From contig NZ_JACYGY010000002.1 of assembly GCF_015221875.1 (NCBI RefSeq), positions 1,239,573-1,303,572 on the forward strand: 64,000 nt of DNA, in the 5' to 3' direction. Within the stretch, counting starts at the first letter, position 1, and each line of letters begins with the position of its first letter. Below are positions 51,872 to 61,443 of the stretch, piece after piece. This DNA comes from Dyadobacter subterraneus (GTDB lineage Bacteria > Bacteroidota > Bacteroidia > Cytophagales > Spirosomataceae). A program made the position numbers and the translations under genes. Below the pieces are notes generated by a model. That model was not told the DNA's origin. It saw only the letters and a list, made by a program, of their open reading frames with translations, and did not search any database.

Positions 51872-53071
51872 ATGTTATTTGAGGAATTTTACCATTCTTT
51901 CGGACGAAGAATTGAATCAAAACTTGCGTCTGAATATTGGCTTTGGAAACTTGTAGCTTTTTCGGTGTTCATTTCTCTTTTTCTTGCTTTCCCTCCTTAC
52001 TCTTTATTATTAGGTCACCTCAGTGAACATGGCATGAAGCTGGATGCCTGGGTCTTTGTTCAAAATCAAAGCCATGACCTTTTTCATCCGCAAGGTATGG
52101 ACCTGGATGTGCGCCGTGAAAATATGATTTTTCGCTGGGTACTTCCGCTTTTATCCTTTCTGACAGGGCATAATGTTGTCATTATAGTTTTATTGCAATC
52201 GATTCTGGGTGTTTTCTTTATTTACGAAGTTGGAAGGTGGGTTTATTCTGTTTCAAAAGATAAGATTACAACTGCCTTATTCGTCGTTTCAATTGCTAAT
52301 ATTTTCGTCTGCACCTGGACTTTTGCAGATATTTACGGTTATGGCGATGGTTTTGCTTACTTTTTTCTTTTAGTGGCATTGCTAAAAAGAAATCCGGCAA
52401 TTATTTTTATAGCCTTGCAAATTGCTTTTTTTACGGATGAAAGAGCTGTTATTGCCGGAGGATATTTGCTGATTTTTCATATTTTAATCAAGGCCTATGA
52501 GCTTAAAGATTTCCGGCTGGTTACGTTGTTGAAAAATATATTCTCGGGTCCAAATATCTGGATCTGGTTTGCATGGATATTCTATTTTGCTGTTCGGTTT
52601 TACGTAAAGGGTAAATACTTCCCGGATCACAGTTACAGCACATTAGGCACGCCGGTTCTATTTGCTGATGCACATCGCTATGGCCTTGGAAGCAGCCTGT
52701 GGACAGCATTTGAAGGTACGTGGTTGCTTATGAGCGCAGCAATTCTGGCGTTGTGGCTTACTAAAAAGTATATATTATTATTGGGGATAAGTTTGGGATT
52801 TATCGTCTTAATAGCCACAGGAATTTATGTTCATGATATTGATAGGGCATTATCCTATGGATTTCCATTTTTATTGATGGCCCTTTATATACTTTTTCAA
52901 ACAGTTTCATTGAGATCGATTAGGCTGATACTCTTTTTTACCGCGACCGTTTGTGTAATTCACCCGATGGTTTATTATATGGGTTACAACAGGATTCTGT
53001 GGATGGAACCGTTTCCTGTAAAAATATTTATGTTGTTTGATTACTGGATGAAATGGGATCTGTTTTCCTGA
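51872..53071 (+). CDS. multi-pass membrane protein
   Basis: Integral membrane protein of 399 aa from ATG 51872 with about ten hydrophobic helices (for example VAFSVFISLFLAFPPYSLLL, VVIIVLLQSILGVFFIYEVG, LLILGISLGFIVLIATGIYV-like stretches). Between TM1 and TM2 the loop contains AWVFVQNQSHDLFHPQGMDL. The layout is reminiscent of membrane glycosyltransferases or polymerases of surface glycan pathways, but I see no signature. It precedes the fdt-type sugar operon by 150 nt, which fits a glycan role. Confidence 0.7.
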   Translation: MLFEEFYHSFGRRIESKLASEYWLWKLVAFSVFISLFLAFPPYSLLLGHLSEHGMKLDAWVFVQNQSHDLFHPQGMDLDVRRENMIFRWVLPLLSFLTGHNVVIIVLLQSILGVFFIYEVGRWVYSVSKDKITTALFVVSIANIFVCTWTFADIYGYGDGFAYFFLLVALLKRNPAIIFIALQIAFFTDERAVIAGGYLLIFHILIKAYELKDFRLVTLLKNIFSGPNIWIWFAWIFYFAVRFYVKGKYFPDHSYSTLGTPVLFADAHRYGLGSSLWTAFEGTWLLMSAAILALWLTKKYILLLGISLGFIVLIATGIYVHDIDRALSYGFPFLLMALYILFQTVSLRSIRLILFFTATVCVIHPMVYYMGYNRILWMEPFPVKIFMLFDYWMKWDLFS

Positions 53072-53223
53072 AATCTTTGCCGGATTTTAGTTTACATACC
53101 ATTTAATAAAATTATAGCCGATATAAAATTTAACAAGATTTATTTAAGAACTTTAATAAAATCCTGCCCCACAGCACTAGTTATCTTGCTTTATATGTCA
53201 AAATATAATTTAACCCATCATCT

Positions 53224-53613
53224 ATGCCTAAATTATTACAACTGGACACTTTTAATGCAGATTCAGGGAATCTGACGGTTTTTGAAAAAATTATTCCCGG
53301 TACAATCAAAAGGGTATTTTATATCTATGGAGCTACGGAGCTTAGTCGCGGTGGTCACAGGCATCACAGTTCGTGGAATGCGCTCATATGCCTGAATGGG
53401 AGCTGCCACATATACAGTTGTGACGGGAAGAGTGAAGAGGATTTTATTTTGGACAATCCGGCAAGCTGCCTTGTTCTGGAACCTAAGGACTGGCATATAA
53501 TGGATTCATTTTCAAAAGATTCTATTCTTTTGGTCTTGTCAAATGAATATTACGACAGAGCAGATTATATTGATGAACCTTATTTACTGCGTTCGCAAGA
53601 GTTCTCTTTATGA
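53224..53613 (+). CDS. FdtA/WxcM-like sugar 3,4-ketoisomerase
   Basis: Cupin protein of 129 aa. [20 protein letters not shown] contains the catalytic His pair of the FdtA/QdtA/WxcM group, which isomerises dTDP-4-keto-6-deoxyglucose to the 3-keto sugar, and [20 protein letters not shown] follows. The stop overlaps the start of the aminotransferase by 4 nt. Together they would make a dTDP-3-amino-3,6-dideoxyhexose (Fuc3N or Qui3N type). The exact sugar is not settled by sequence alone. Confidence 0.9.
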   Translation: MPKLLQLDTFNADSGNLTVFEKIIPGTIKRVFYIYGATELSRGGHRHHSSWNALICLNGSCHIYSCDGKSEEDFILDNPASCLVLEPKDWHIMDSFSKDSILLVLSNEYYDRADYIDEPYLLRSQEFSL

Positions 53614-54707
53614 TTCCTTTTCTGGATTTAAATCAAATCAATAAGCCGTATCTTAAAGCTATTGAGGAGGCCTCTTTACGTGCTGTTCGCTCCGGATGGT
53701 ATATTCTGGGTCCTGAATTGCTGTCATTTGAAAATTCTTTTGCGGAATATTGTAACGTCAGTTTTTGCATAGGAGTAGCTAACGGACTGGATGCCATTGG
53801 CCTCATTCTTCGTGCCTATGACTTTCCCGAAGGAAGCGAAATTATCGTTCCGGCCAGTACGTATATAGCATCAGTGTTACCGGTAAGCTACTTAAATTTA
53901 ATTCCGGTTTTGGTAGAACCTGATCCGGTTACAATGCTGATCGATCCGGGTAGAATTGAGGAACGAATTACGCCGCTTACACGTGCGATTCTTTGTGCGG
54001 ACTTATATGGTCGGAGCTGTGAAATGGATAAAATCATGGAAATCGGAGCTCGTTATAATCTGAAAATTATTTCGGATGCAGCACAGGCACATGGAGCATT
54101 GTACCAAAACAGAAAAACAGGAAGTATCGCTGATGCCACAGCTTTCAGTTTTTATCCAACAAAAAATCTTGGAGCACTGGGAGATGCCGGTGCTGTAACC
54201 ACTATGGATGCCGAACTGGCAGAGAAAATATTCTATCTGCGGAATTATGGATCGAAGGAAAGATATAAAAATGAATATCAGGGAATTAATAGTCGACTGG
54301 ATGAAATCCAGGCAGCTATTTTGAATGTGAAATTGCCATTTTTGGATAGAGATAATAAGAAACGACGGGAAATCGCCAGACGTTATCTGACAGAAATAAA
54401 GTTGAAAGATCTTGTTTTACCTCCCGCAGACCGGATTGATGAAGATGCCTGGCATTTGTTTGTGATAAGACATTCCGAGAGAGCTGCTTTAATTCAGCAT
54501 CTGGATAGGGCAGGAGTACAAACCAATGTGCATTACCCTTTACCTTTTCACAAACAAAAAGCCTATCAAAACCTCAGCCATTTGGAGTTGCCGCTTACAG
54601 AAAAAATTCATGAACAAGTTCTGAGTCTACCGCTGAATCCGATACTGACGGATCAGGAAGTTACTGCTGTCATCAACGCTGTAAATACATTTGAAAAACT
54701 GCAATGA
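53610..54707 (+). CDS. DegT/DnrJ/EryC1 sugar aminotransferase
   Basis: PLP aminotransferase of 365 aa acting on nucleotide-bound keto sugars. Family segments include [65 protein letters not shown], and the PLP lysine in [18 protein letters not shown]. It overlaps both neighbours by 4 nt (ATGA), so it is translationally coupled to the ketoisomerase and to the glycosyltransferase, and likely aminates the 3-keto product of the upstream enzyme. Confidence 0.93.
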   Translation: MIPFLDLNQINKPYLKAIEEASLRAVRSGWYILGPELLSFENSFAEYCNVSFCIGVANGLDAIGLILRAYDFPEGSEIIVPASTYIASVLPVSYLNLIPVLVEPDPVTMLIDPGRIEERITPLTRAILCADLYGRSCEMDKIMEIGARYNLKIISDAAQAHGALYQNRKTGSIADATAFSFYPTKNLGALGDAGAVTTMDAELAEKIFYLRNYGSKERYKNEYQGINSRLDEIQAAILNVKLPFLDRDNKKRREIARRYLTEIKLKDLVLPPADRIDEDAWHLFVIRHSERAALIQHLDRAGVQTNVHYPLPFHKQKAYQNLSHLELPLTEKIHEQVLSLPLNPILTDQEVTAVINAVNTFEKLQ

Positions 54708-55624
54708 AATTATCCGTCATCATACCTGTATATAATAGCGAAGCTACAATTGAATTACTGGTTAAGAAATTACAACAGGAATTGAAAGATATTCTATTTG
54801 AAATTATTTTGATCAGTGATGGAAGTTCAGACCGCTCCAATATAATTTGCAGCAGGCTGGCAACAGAATCTGGAAATGTAAGATTTATAGCTTTACGCCG
54901 GAACTATGGTGAATTTAATGCAGTGATCTGTGGTTTGAACTGGGCCAGTGGAGAATTTTGTGTCATGATTGATGATGATTTTCAAAACCCGCCGGATGAA
55001 ATAAGAAAACTTGTCAACCGGGCAGAAGAGGGCAGTTATGATGTAGTTTATACTTTTTATTCTAAAAAAGAGCATGCCATTTATCGTAATCTTGGCAGCC
55101 GGCTGGTAAACTGGATTACCAGTTATTTGCTGAACAAACCGAAAGATTTATATCTGTCGAGCTTTAAATTAATTCGAAAAGAAGTGGTGGAGGAGATTAT
55201 TAAGTATAAGGGTCCTTATCCTTACATTGACGGTTTGATTTTCAGGATTACCAATAATATAGGAACTGTTCAGGTCATTCATCAAAAACGTGAAGAAGGT
55301 AAGTCAAATTATACCTGGCGAAAGCTAATTTCTCTTTTTCTCAATATCTTGTTTTGCTATTCTTCGCTTCCGATCCGCCTTTTCATGCCGATTGGTCTGG
55401 GTTTATTCGGACTTGGTTTTTTCTTTCTGTTATTCTTATCCGGTCAATGGATGATTGGTCCGGATCCAAAAGGCTGGCAGGTGGTTACGGCAGCTGTACT
55501 ATTTGTTGGTGGTATTCAATGTACTTTGCTTAGTGTTTTGGGAGAATATATTGGTAAAAGTTTTATGGCGCAAAGCGGCCAGCCGCAATATGTTATTAAA
55601 TACAACAGCGAAAATATTCTATGA
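54704..55624 (+). CDS. family 2 glycosyltransferase (polyprenol-linked type)
   Basis: Membrane-bound GT2 of 306 aa. [20 protein letters not shown] opens a DPM1/GtrB-like GT-A domain; the metal-binding acidic motif is [13 protein letters not shown]. Two C-terminal TM helices ([16 protein letters not shown] and [20 protein letters not shown]) fit the bactoprenol-glycosyltransferase layout. It probably loads the amino sugar, or another hexose, onto undecaprenyl phosphate for addition to a surface glycan. Confidence 0.9.
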   Translation: MKLSVIIPVYNSEATIELLVKKLQQELKDILFEIILISDGSSDRSNIICSRLATESGNVRFIALRRNYGEFNAVICGLNWASGEFCVMIDDDFQNPPDEIRKLVNRAEEGSYDVVYTFYSKKEHAIYRNLGSRLVNWITSYLLNKPKDLYLSSFKLIRKEVVEEIIKYKGPYPYIDGLIFRITNNIGTVQVIHQKREEGKSNYTWRKLISLFLNILFCYSSLPIRLFMPIGLGLFGLGFFFLLFLSGQWMIGPDPKGWQVVTAAVLFVGGIQCTLLSVLGEYIGKSFMAQSGQPQYVIKYNSENIL

Positions 55625-56379
55625 TTAATAACCGGGCTGAATACCAGCGGATGTTTGAGGTTGAACAAAAATTGTGGTGGTATCAAATCCTTCATGAAAA
55701 AGTTTTATATCAAATTAAAAAACATTTTAAAAAGAATAAAGACATTACCATTCTGGATGCGGCATGTGGGACTGGCGGACTTCTTTCTTTTTTTAAAATA
55801 AACGATTATCGCAATGCCATTGGATTTGATTATTCTCAACACGCGATCGAGTTTTCAAAAGAAAGGAATCTGGATGTAAGTTTTGGCGATTTGAGAAATG
55901 TGGATTCTTTTAAAAAAGGTGAGACTTTCGATGTGATTTGCTGCAATGATGCACTTTATTTTCTTGACGATACTGAAATTATAAACGCATTAAAATCTTT
56001 CAAAAACCGGCTTAATACCAATGGTTTGATTTTGATCAATATACATGCACATGAAGCTTTTTCCGGAACACACGACGTGGCCGTTGGAAGTTCGAGAAGG
56101 TTTGTATTGAAAGATTTTGCCGGTTACGCAAAGGCTGCTAATCTGAAAATTGACAATCATACGTACTGGCCGTTTTTCCTTTCGCTGCCGATTTGGCTGG
56201 TGAGGAAATGGCAGCGATATCAAATGCGCTCAGGAAAAATAAGTAAAACTGATTTACATTCTGACGTAAGTTATCCGGGAGATTTTGTCAACGGAATTTT
56301 GAAAACGATTACCTATATGGAAAGTGTTTTTCTCCCAACGGCGCCTTTTGGGAGTTCTTTGTTTCTGGTTTTGAAATAA
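55621..56379 (+). CDS. class I SAM methyltransferase
   Basis: SAM-dependent methyltransferase of 252 aa. Motif I is ILDAACGTGGLLSFFK, followed by IGFDYSQHAIEFSKERNLDV and VICCNDALYFLDD. The C-terminal part contains an aromatic hydrophobic stretch (WPFFLSLPIWLVRKW) that could touch the membrane. It ends the operon after a 4-nt overlap, and sugar or glycan methylation is the likely job. Confidence 0.88.
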   Translation: MINNRAEYQRMFEVEQKLWWYQILHEKVLYQIKKHFKKNKDITILDAACGTGGLLSFFKINDYRNAIGFDYSQHAIEFSKERNLDVSFGDLRNVDSFKKGETFDVICCNDALYFLDDTEIINALKSFKNRLNTNGLILINIHAHEAFSGTHDVAVGSSRRFVLKDFAGYAKAANLKIDNHTYWPFFLSLPIWLVRKWQRYQMRSGKISKTDLHSDVSYPGDFVNGILKTITYMESVFLPTAPFGSSLFLVLK

Positions 56380-56381
56380 TA

Positions 56382-57779
56382 TTATTCACCAGGACTTGCC
56401 AGAATACGAGTTTGAAATATCCTTTCAAAATAAATTCCCAACACCATAGCCAATCCGCTTGCAAGCAAACCATAAATAAGCGGAGGATATTCTGTCTCAG
56501 CCCATATGGATAACATCCAGATTACCAATCCGGCTACCATTGATAAAATACATCCGAGCTGATTTGCTCGTTTCCAGTAAATCCCGGCAGCTAACGGAAT
56601 AAAAAGTGAAACGAGACTGAAAGCAGATGATTCGGCTACGAGTTCAAAAATACTTTCTCGCGTGGCGGCCATGAAAATACAGACGCCCGTAATTACAACA
56701 ATTCCCATGCGGATAATTAACAACAATTGTTTGTCCGTAATTTCAGGTCGAAAAAATTTGATTACGTTTTCTCCTAAAATTGCAGCAGGAGCCATAATTG
56801 CGCTGCTGGTTGTACTTAAAATTGCAGAAACCAAAGCACCGAAAAACAGTATCTGCAAAGGTAAACCCGTGTGAAGTAATACCATATTGGGTATAATCAT
56901 CTGACGATCGTTGCCTAATTCCGGATACAAATGATGACCGCAAAGCCCGATAAATAGTGGAAGCAGGGCAACGGTCAAATACATAAACGAGGACAACAAT
57001 GTTGCTCTGACAGAAACCTTCGCAGATTTAGCAGACATCACTCTTTGAAAAACATCCTGTTGAGGAATGGATCCCAAACCGATGGTGATCCAGGCAGCAA
57101 AATATTCGATGGAATCTTTAAATGTAAATTGGGGATAAGCTCTAAAAAAATCTTTTGGTGCGGCCTTCAAAAGCGGGGTAAAACCACCAACTTTCAGGTA
57201 TAAAACGATCGCCACAATCAGCAATCCGACGATGATCATAATGGTCTGTAAAAAGTCTGTAACAGAAATCGACCACATACCGCCCCAGATCGTATATAAA
57301 ATCACTACGCAAGAACTTAATAGAATACATTCTGTTAACGACCAACCCAAAATTACTTTCAAAACAATTCCCATGGCAAGTAGCTGCGCAGCAATCCAGC
57401 TGAAATAGGAGGGGATGATCATCAATGCAGAAAGTAATTCTGCCGGACGACCATATCGTATTTTGAAAAAATCACAAAAGGTGATGATATTCATTTTATA
57501 AAATTTTCTGGCGAAAAACAGTCCTACCAGAAATAAGCAGAGTGCTGCGCCGAATGGATCTTCAATCACGCCCAATAGTCCTTTATCAATAAATTCTGCC
57601 GGGGCGCCCATAATAGTTTCCGAGCCAAACCAGGTCGCGAAAGTTACCGATGCTGCCAGAAAAAGAGGTAAACGCCTACCCGCCAATACGAAGTCTGCGG
57701 TGGTATTGACTCTACGCGAAGCCCAAAGTCCAATGCCAAGATTCAATAACAAATAAGCGATGATTGCAACTGCGAGCAT
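56382..57779 (-). CDS. sodium:solute symporter family protein
   Basis: SSS-family transporter of 465 aa with about 12-13 TM helices. FATWFGSETIMGAPAEFIDK is the usual TM2/loop signature, and GLGSIPQQDVFQRVMSAKSA follows. It imports a small organic solute such as a sugar, acid or amino acid with sodium. It is divergent from the GH29 fucosidase, so co-use in sugar uptake is possible but unproved. It stops 2 nt from the end of the convergent methyltransferase gene. Confidence 0.92.
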   Translation of the reverse strand: MLAVAIIAYLLLNLGIGLWASRRVNTTADFVLAGRRLPLFLAASVTFATWFGSETIMGAPAEFIDKGLLGVIEDPFGAALCLFLVGLFFARKFYKMNIITFCDFFKIRYGRPAELLSALMIIPSYFSWIAAQLLAMGIVLKVILGWSLTECILLSSCVVILYTIWGGMWSISVTDFLQTIMIIVGLLIVAIVLYLKVGGFTPLLKAAPKDFFRAYPQFTFKDSIEYFAAWITIGLGSIPQQDVFQRVMSAKSAKVSVRATLLSSFMYLTVALLPLFIGLCGHHLYPELGNDRQMIIPNMVLLHTGLPLQILFFGALVSAILSTTSSAIMAPAAILGENVIKFFRPEITDKQLLLIIRMGIVVITGVCIFMAATRESIFELVAESSAFSLVSLFIPLAAGIYWKRANQLGCILSMVAGLVIWMLSIWAETEYPPLIYGLLASGLAMVLGIYFERIFQTRILASPGE

Positions 57780-57931
57780 GTCCGGGAATAGGAATAAAAA
57801 GCTATATGCAATTTTACGAACAAATTTGCAGACAGTCTATTTTGCGATAGTTTATGAATAAAAAACGATCAGTTTAGAGTATTTTATACTGCTTTATACA
57901 TCCTTAACTTACATCTCGTATTCTTTAAGTT

Positions 57932-59287
57932 ATGATCAGACGAATATTTTTTCTAGCATTATTTTGCAGTTTTTCTCTTTTTGCCCAATCACAACAACAG
58001 GTTGTCAATAATCCTGAGCGTGTAAAATGGTTTCAGGATCTGGGTTTTGGTATGTTCATTCACTGGAATGTTGACGTTTCCCTGGGGGCTGTTATCAGCC
58101 ATTCTTTGGCCGGCGCGTCTGATGAATATGTGGAACGTTACATGAAAGAATTGCCGACTTTTTTCAATCCAAAGAAATTTGATCCGGACGAATGGGCTAC
58201 TTTGGCGCGTTTGGCAGGGATGAAATATGTTGTTTTTACGACCAAACATCATTCAGGGTTTTGCATGTTTGATACGAAGTCCACAACTTTTAATGTCATG
58301 AATACGCCTTTCAAACGTGATGTGACAAAGGAAATCATTGACGCATTTCGTAAGCAGGGAATTGCAATAGGAATTTATTTTTCTCCAGAGGATTTTCTGT
58401 TTTTTCATCAAAACAATATTCCGTTAGGGCGGTTACAAAACGAAAAACAATTCCCGATGAATAATCCAAAGCTGATGGAATATGACAAGCAGCAGGTGAA
58501 AGAGCTTTTGACTAATTATGGAAAAATCGATATCATGTTTTTTGACGGTCCGGGCGACGGACTGCGTGAATATGCATGGAGTATCAATCCTGATTTGGTT
58601 ATCACCAGAGATGCCATGAATACGCCGGAGCAGAATATTCCCGACAAAGCATCGCCGCGTCCGTGGGAAGCTTGTTATACGATGGGAACGGACTGGCAGT
58701 ATAAACCGACAAATGATCCGCAAAAATCCGGGACTGAGATTATCAATATGCTGATAGAAATTCGTGCGAAAGGCGGGAATTTTTTATTGAATGTTGGCCC
58801 AAAGCCAAACGGAGAAATCCAGATCGAGCAGGAAAGTTTGCTGAGAGAAATTGCGCTATGGAATTTTGCTAACCGTGAATCGATCTATGCGGTAAAACCA
58901 TTGCCTGTAATCCGGGATAAAAATATCTGGTTTACGCAATCTAATGATGATAAGTATATCTATGCTTTTGTAACAAGAAATACGCCGGAAGAATGGAAAT
59001 ATGGAGAAAGACGTGATTTCCTATTACCAATGATCGAAGGAAATGCTAAAACAAAGGTTAGTATCATGGGTTATAAAAGTGAACTGGTTGAATATGTGAA
59101 TAATTTTGATGCATCTGTCAAAATTGCACCAACGCCAATCGGTTTGGGAATAAGTGCAGTGAATGGTCAGCGTTTTTATACCAACCGCAGATGGCCCAAT
59201 GCCGTCGTGATGAAAATTGAAAATGCGAAATTTAAAGCGCCAATTGAAGCAAAAACATCCAAATCAGGTATTGACGGAGCGAAGTAA
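57932..59287 (+). CDS. alpha-L-fucosidase (GH29)
   Basis: Exported enzyme of 451 aa with a signal peptide ending SLFAQSQ. GH29 features: WFQDLGFGMFIHWNVDVSLG, YVVFTTKHHSGFCMFDTK, and the nucleophile Asp in KIDIMFFDGPGDGL. The C-terminal beta-domain (KGGNFLLNVGPKPNGEIQIE begins it) is complete. It should release L-fucose from glycans at the cell surface or in the periplasm. Many related sequences were renamed to other alpha-glycosidase activities, so fucose specificity is family-level only. Confidence 0.88.
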   Translation: MIRRIFFLALFCSFSLFAQSQQQVVNNPERVKWFQDLGFGMFIHWNVDVSLGAVISHSLAGASDEYVERYMKELPTFFNPKKFDPDEWATLARLAGMKYVVFTTKHHSGFCMFDTKSTTFNVMNTPFKRDVTKEIIDAFRKQGIAIGIYFSPEDFLFFHQNNIPLGRLQNEKQFPMNNPKLMEYDKQQVKELLTNYGKIDIMFFDGPGDGLREYAWSINPDLVITRDAMNTPEQNIPDKASPRPWEACYTMGTDWQYKPTNDPQKSGTEIINMLIEIRAKGGNFLLNVGPKPNGEIQIEQESLLREIALWNFANRESIYAVKPLPVIRDKNIWFTQSNDDKYIYAFVTRNTPEEWKYGERRDFLLPMIEGNAKTKVSIMGYKSELVEYVNNFDASVKIAPTPIGLGISAVNGQRFYTNRRWPNAVVMKIENAKFKAPIEAKTSKSGIDGAK

Positions 59288-59301
59288 TTTTTGAAACCTG
59301 G

Positions 59302-59350
59302 AAAAACAGAAGAGCCGGAAGAATCAAATCTCCCGGCTCTTTCTGTTTTT
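59302..59350. terminator. bidirectional hairpin terminator
   Basis: AAAAACAGAAGAGCCGG (59302-59318) pairs with CCGGCTCTTTCTGTTTTT (59333-59350) with one bulge, between the converging GH29 and small lipoprotein genes. Confidence 0.88.
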
Positions 59351-59360
59351 CTATATCAGA

Positions 59361-59657
59361 TTAACGTGGTCCATGTCCACGATCATTGTGGCCATAACGG
59401 TTGTTTCTTTGTCTGTTATAACTACGATAGCTGTGTCTGTCGTAATGTCTTCTTGCACGATAATTATTTCTGTAAACAACTCTTGGAGGAGGTGTCGGTC
59501 TAACAATCACAGTAGGGCCGGGAGCTCCATAGTAACCACCGCCGTAGCCATATCCATTATCGTAATATGGAGCGCGGGAGTGATAAACGCAGGATGAAAC
59601 GCTCATGGCTGCGACAAGTATTCCAATATATAAACTAGCAATTCTGATCTTTTTCAT
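59361..59657 (-). CDS. small Tyr/Arg/Gly-rich lipoprotein
   Basis: Lipoprotein of 98 aa with lipobox SVSSC at residues 19-23. The mature part is of low complexity: a Tyr/Gly-rich stretch (YDNGYGYGGGYYGAPG), a Pro-rich stretch (IVRPTPPPRVV) and an Arg/His/Tyr/Asn-rich tail (RARRHYDRHSYRSYNRQRNN). The positive charge suggests binding to an acidic surface polymer, which is inference. Its upstream region contains the DnaA-box cluster. Confidence 0.75.
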   Translation of the reverse strand: MKKIRIASLYIGILVAAMSVSSCVYHSRAPYYDNGYGYGGGYYGAPGPTVIVRPTPPPRVVYRNNYRARRHYDRHSYRSYNRQRNNRYGHNDRGHGPR

Positions 59658-59746
59658 GGTTCGTTTGTTTAAAGTTGTTCAACTGTAACGATCATATAAC
59701 AATAAATAATATGGAATAGTTACAATACAATAAACGATCCAATGAG

Positions 59747-59871
59747 TTATCCACAGTTGTTGACAACCTGAAAAGTTGATCTGGTAGCTTGTATAGGCCT
59801 TTTTAAACATGATATCCACAAGTTATCCACATTATGTGTGTGGATAACTTGTGGATATCTTTTGTGAATAT
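59747..59871. other. cluster of DnaA boxes with 20-bp inverted repeat
   Basis: Perfect DnaA boxes TTATCCACA occur at 59747-59755 and 59823-59831 on plus and at 59839-59847 on minus. One-mismatch boxes ATATCCACA lie at 59812-59820 (plus) and 59850-59858 (minus), and ATATTCACA at 59863-59871 (minus). The middle four make a perfect 20-bp inverted repeat (59812-59831 with 59839-59858, 7-nt loop). AT-rich DNA with TATAACAATAAATAATAT lies just left (about 59694-59712). It could be a replication origin, a DnaA-titration site, or a terminator of the Dabb gene. Confidence 0.6.
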
Positions 59872-59874
59872 TTG

Positions 59875-60174
59875 TTAAGCCTCTACATCGTAGATCACAA
59901 CCTTCTCCCAAAGGTGTGCGCAGTCTTCAACAAACTTTTTATGAAGTGGGTGAACCTGGTAAACATCGTGGCCAGCCTCATCGTCAAATATCATGATTTC
60001 AGCAAAATCATAGCTTGCATCGATAACTGGTCTGCGGGTAGATGCCGGTGTACCGATGTAAACAGATACGATTGATTCGATAGCTTTCAGTGTTTCAAGA
60101 CCAGCTGCAAGTGCTTTTCTTGATTCTTCGTTCTCTTTATCTTTAAGCCAGAAAAATACGTTATGAACAAACAT
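59875..60174 (-). CDS. Dabb (stress-responsive A/B barrel) protein
   Basis: Small 99-aa dimeric alpha-beta barrel protein. MFVHNVFFWLKD opens the Dabb domain, VYIGTPASTRR is the middle, and HPLHKKFVEDCAHLWEKVVI is the typical C-terminal helix and strand. Members range from plant stress proteins to polyketide cyclases; the substrate is not known here. It lies 29 nt after the sensor kinase gene and may be co-transcribed. Confidence 0.92.
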   Translation of the reverse strand: MFVHNVFFWLKDKENEESRKALAAGLETLKAIESIVSVYIGTPASTRRPVIDASYDFAEIMIFDDEAGHDVYQVHPLHKKFVEDCAHLWEKVVIYDVEA

Positions 60175-60203
60175 GGGAAAAAATTTATGGGTTGGTAAAT
60201 AAA

Positions 60204-61295
60204 TTAAGAATTCGTCTGTGTTATAAATGATTCTTCGTGATCAGCGTGTGTCGAGCCCTGGAATACTTTTTCAAGTTTAAAAGTAAATGTCGTGCCTTTA
60301 TCCGGTTTTGACATTACTGCAATTTTGGTATCGTGCGCATTAATGATATGTTTCACGATTGCCAAGCCCAAGCCAGTCCCGCCACGCTCTTTGGATCTGC
60401 TTTTATCCACACGATAAAATCTCTCAAATATACGGGTTAAGTGCTCCGGTGGTATACCCGGACCATTATCCCGAACAGAAATTTCTACGAATTTTTTACC
60501 ACTGTTAAAATGTACAATCACTTTTCCTCCTTCATTTCCATATTTTATCGCATTTTCAATCAGGTTTAACATGACCTGTTCGATCCTGTCAAGATCTGCT
60601 TTCACCCAGACTTCCGCCAGGTCATCGGGTTTTACTTTTAGTGTAATGTTGCGGTCCTGAGCTATATTTTCAAGACGACCGAAAATATTCAGACTCAACT
60701 GATGCATATCCACGGCAGCGATATTCATCTTGATATCACCTGTTTCCATTTGAGAAAGTACCAGCAGATCCTTAACCAGTACATCCAGACTATCCAGATT
60801 TTTCGCAGCCTTTTTCAGGAAACGCTCACGTACATTTTCGTCTTCCATCGCACCATCTAAAAGTGTGTGGATAAATCCCTGGGCGGCAAAAATGGGAGTT
60901 TTAAATTCGTGTGAAACGTCAGCAAGAAATTCTCTCCGGAATAATTCCAGCTTTTTCAATTCATCGATTTCCTTTTGTTTTTTAGAAACATAAACGAAAA
61001 TTTCGTCATTCAGCGTTTTTAAAGGATTCAGTTCTTGGATCAGCTTTTTGCGCGGAACCATATTAAAATCCTTCATTTTCAGCTTATGAATGGTTCGGTA
61101 CATTTTGTTGACTTCTCTGAAAACAATAATGTCGATGGTATACAAAACCAGGAAAAACGAAGTAATAAAGCAGGCAGTTGCAACAACGAAAAGCATGCTT
61201 TTGTTGACGCCATCAACAAATGCTAAAAAGGATGTGGTGATGAGAGAAATGACAAAAGCCAGTATGAGAGCAATGAAGCGTGGACTCAGCGACAT
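60204..61295 (-). CDS. PhoR-like sensor histidine kinase
   Basis: Membrane histidine kinase of 363 aa. Two N-terminal TM helices (LILAFVISLITTSFLAFVDG and VVATACFITSFFLVLYTIDI) flank a very short periplasmic turn, so it probably senses a membrane partner. HisKA: FLADVSHEFKTPIFAAQGFI with the phospho-His. HATPase: LIENAIKYGNEGG, DNGPGIPPEHLTRIFERFYR and GGTGLGLAIVKHI. The response regulator is not in the next gene. It looks like PhoR of the phosphate system, but the partner is unknown. Confidence 0.9.
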   Translation of the reverse strand: MSLSPRFIALILAFVISLITTSFLAFVDGVNKSMLFVVATACFITSFFLVLYTIDIIVFREVNKMYRTIHKLKMKDFNMVPRKKLIQELNPLKTLNDEIFVYVSKKQKEIDELKKLELFRREFLADVSHEFKTPIFAAQGFIHTLLDGAMEDENVRERFLKKAAKNLDSLDVLVKDLLVLSQMETGDIKMNIAAVDMHQLSLNIFGRLENIAQDRNITLKVKPDDLAEVWVKADLDRIEQVMLNLIENAIKYGNEGGKVIVHFNSGKKFVEISVRDNGPGIPPEHLTRIFERFYRVDKSRSKERGGTGLGLAIVKHIINAHDTKIAVMSKPDKGTTFTFKLEKVFQGSTHADHEESFITQTNS

Positions 61296-61443
61296 AAGTG
61301 GGATTAACGTTCAGTCTGCAAATCAATGCAGTAATTTTGTTTCGAATAAAAAGATAAAGTTAACATTCTGAAAGGAATGAATCTCAATTTACCGGCAAGA
61401 ACGTGGTTTATTAATATTTAGGTAATATTCGGTTTGAAATAAA

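Noticed and set aside
59842..59871. Ordinary rho-independent terminator of the Dabb gene
   Set aside because: The hairpin is present but made of DnaA boxes, and no T-run follows on the minus strand; kept as an alternative only.
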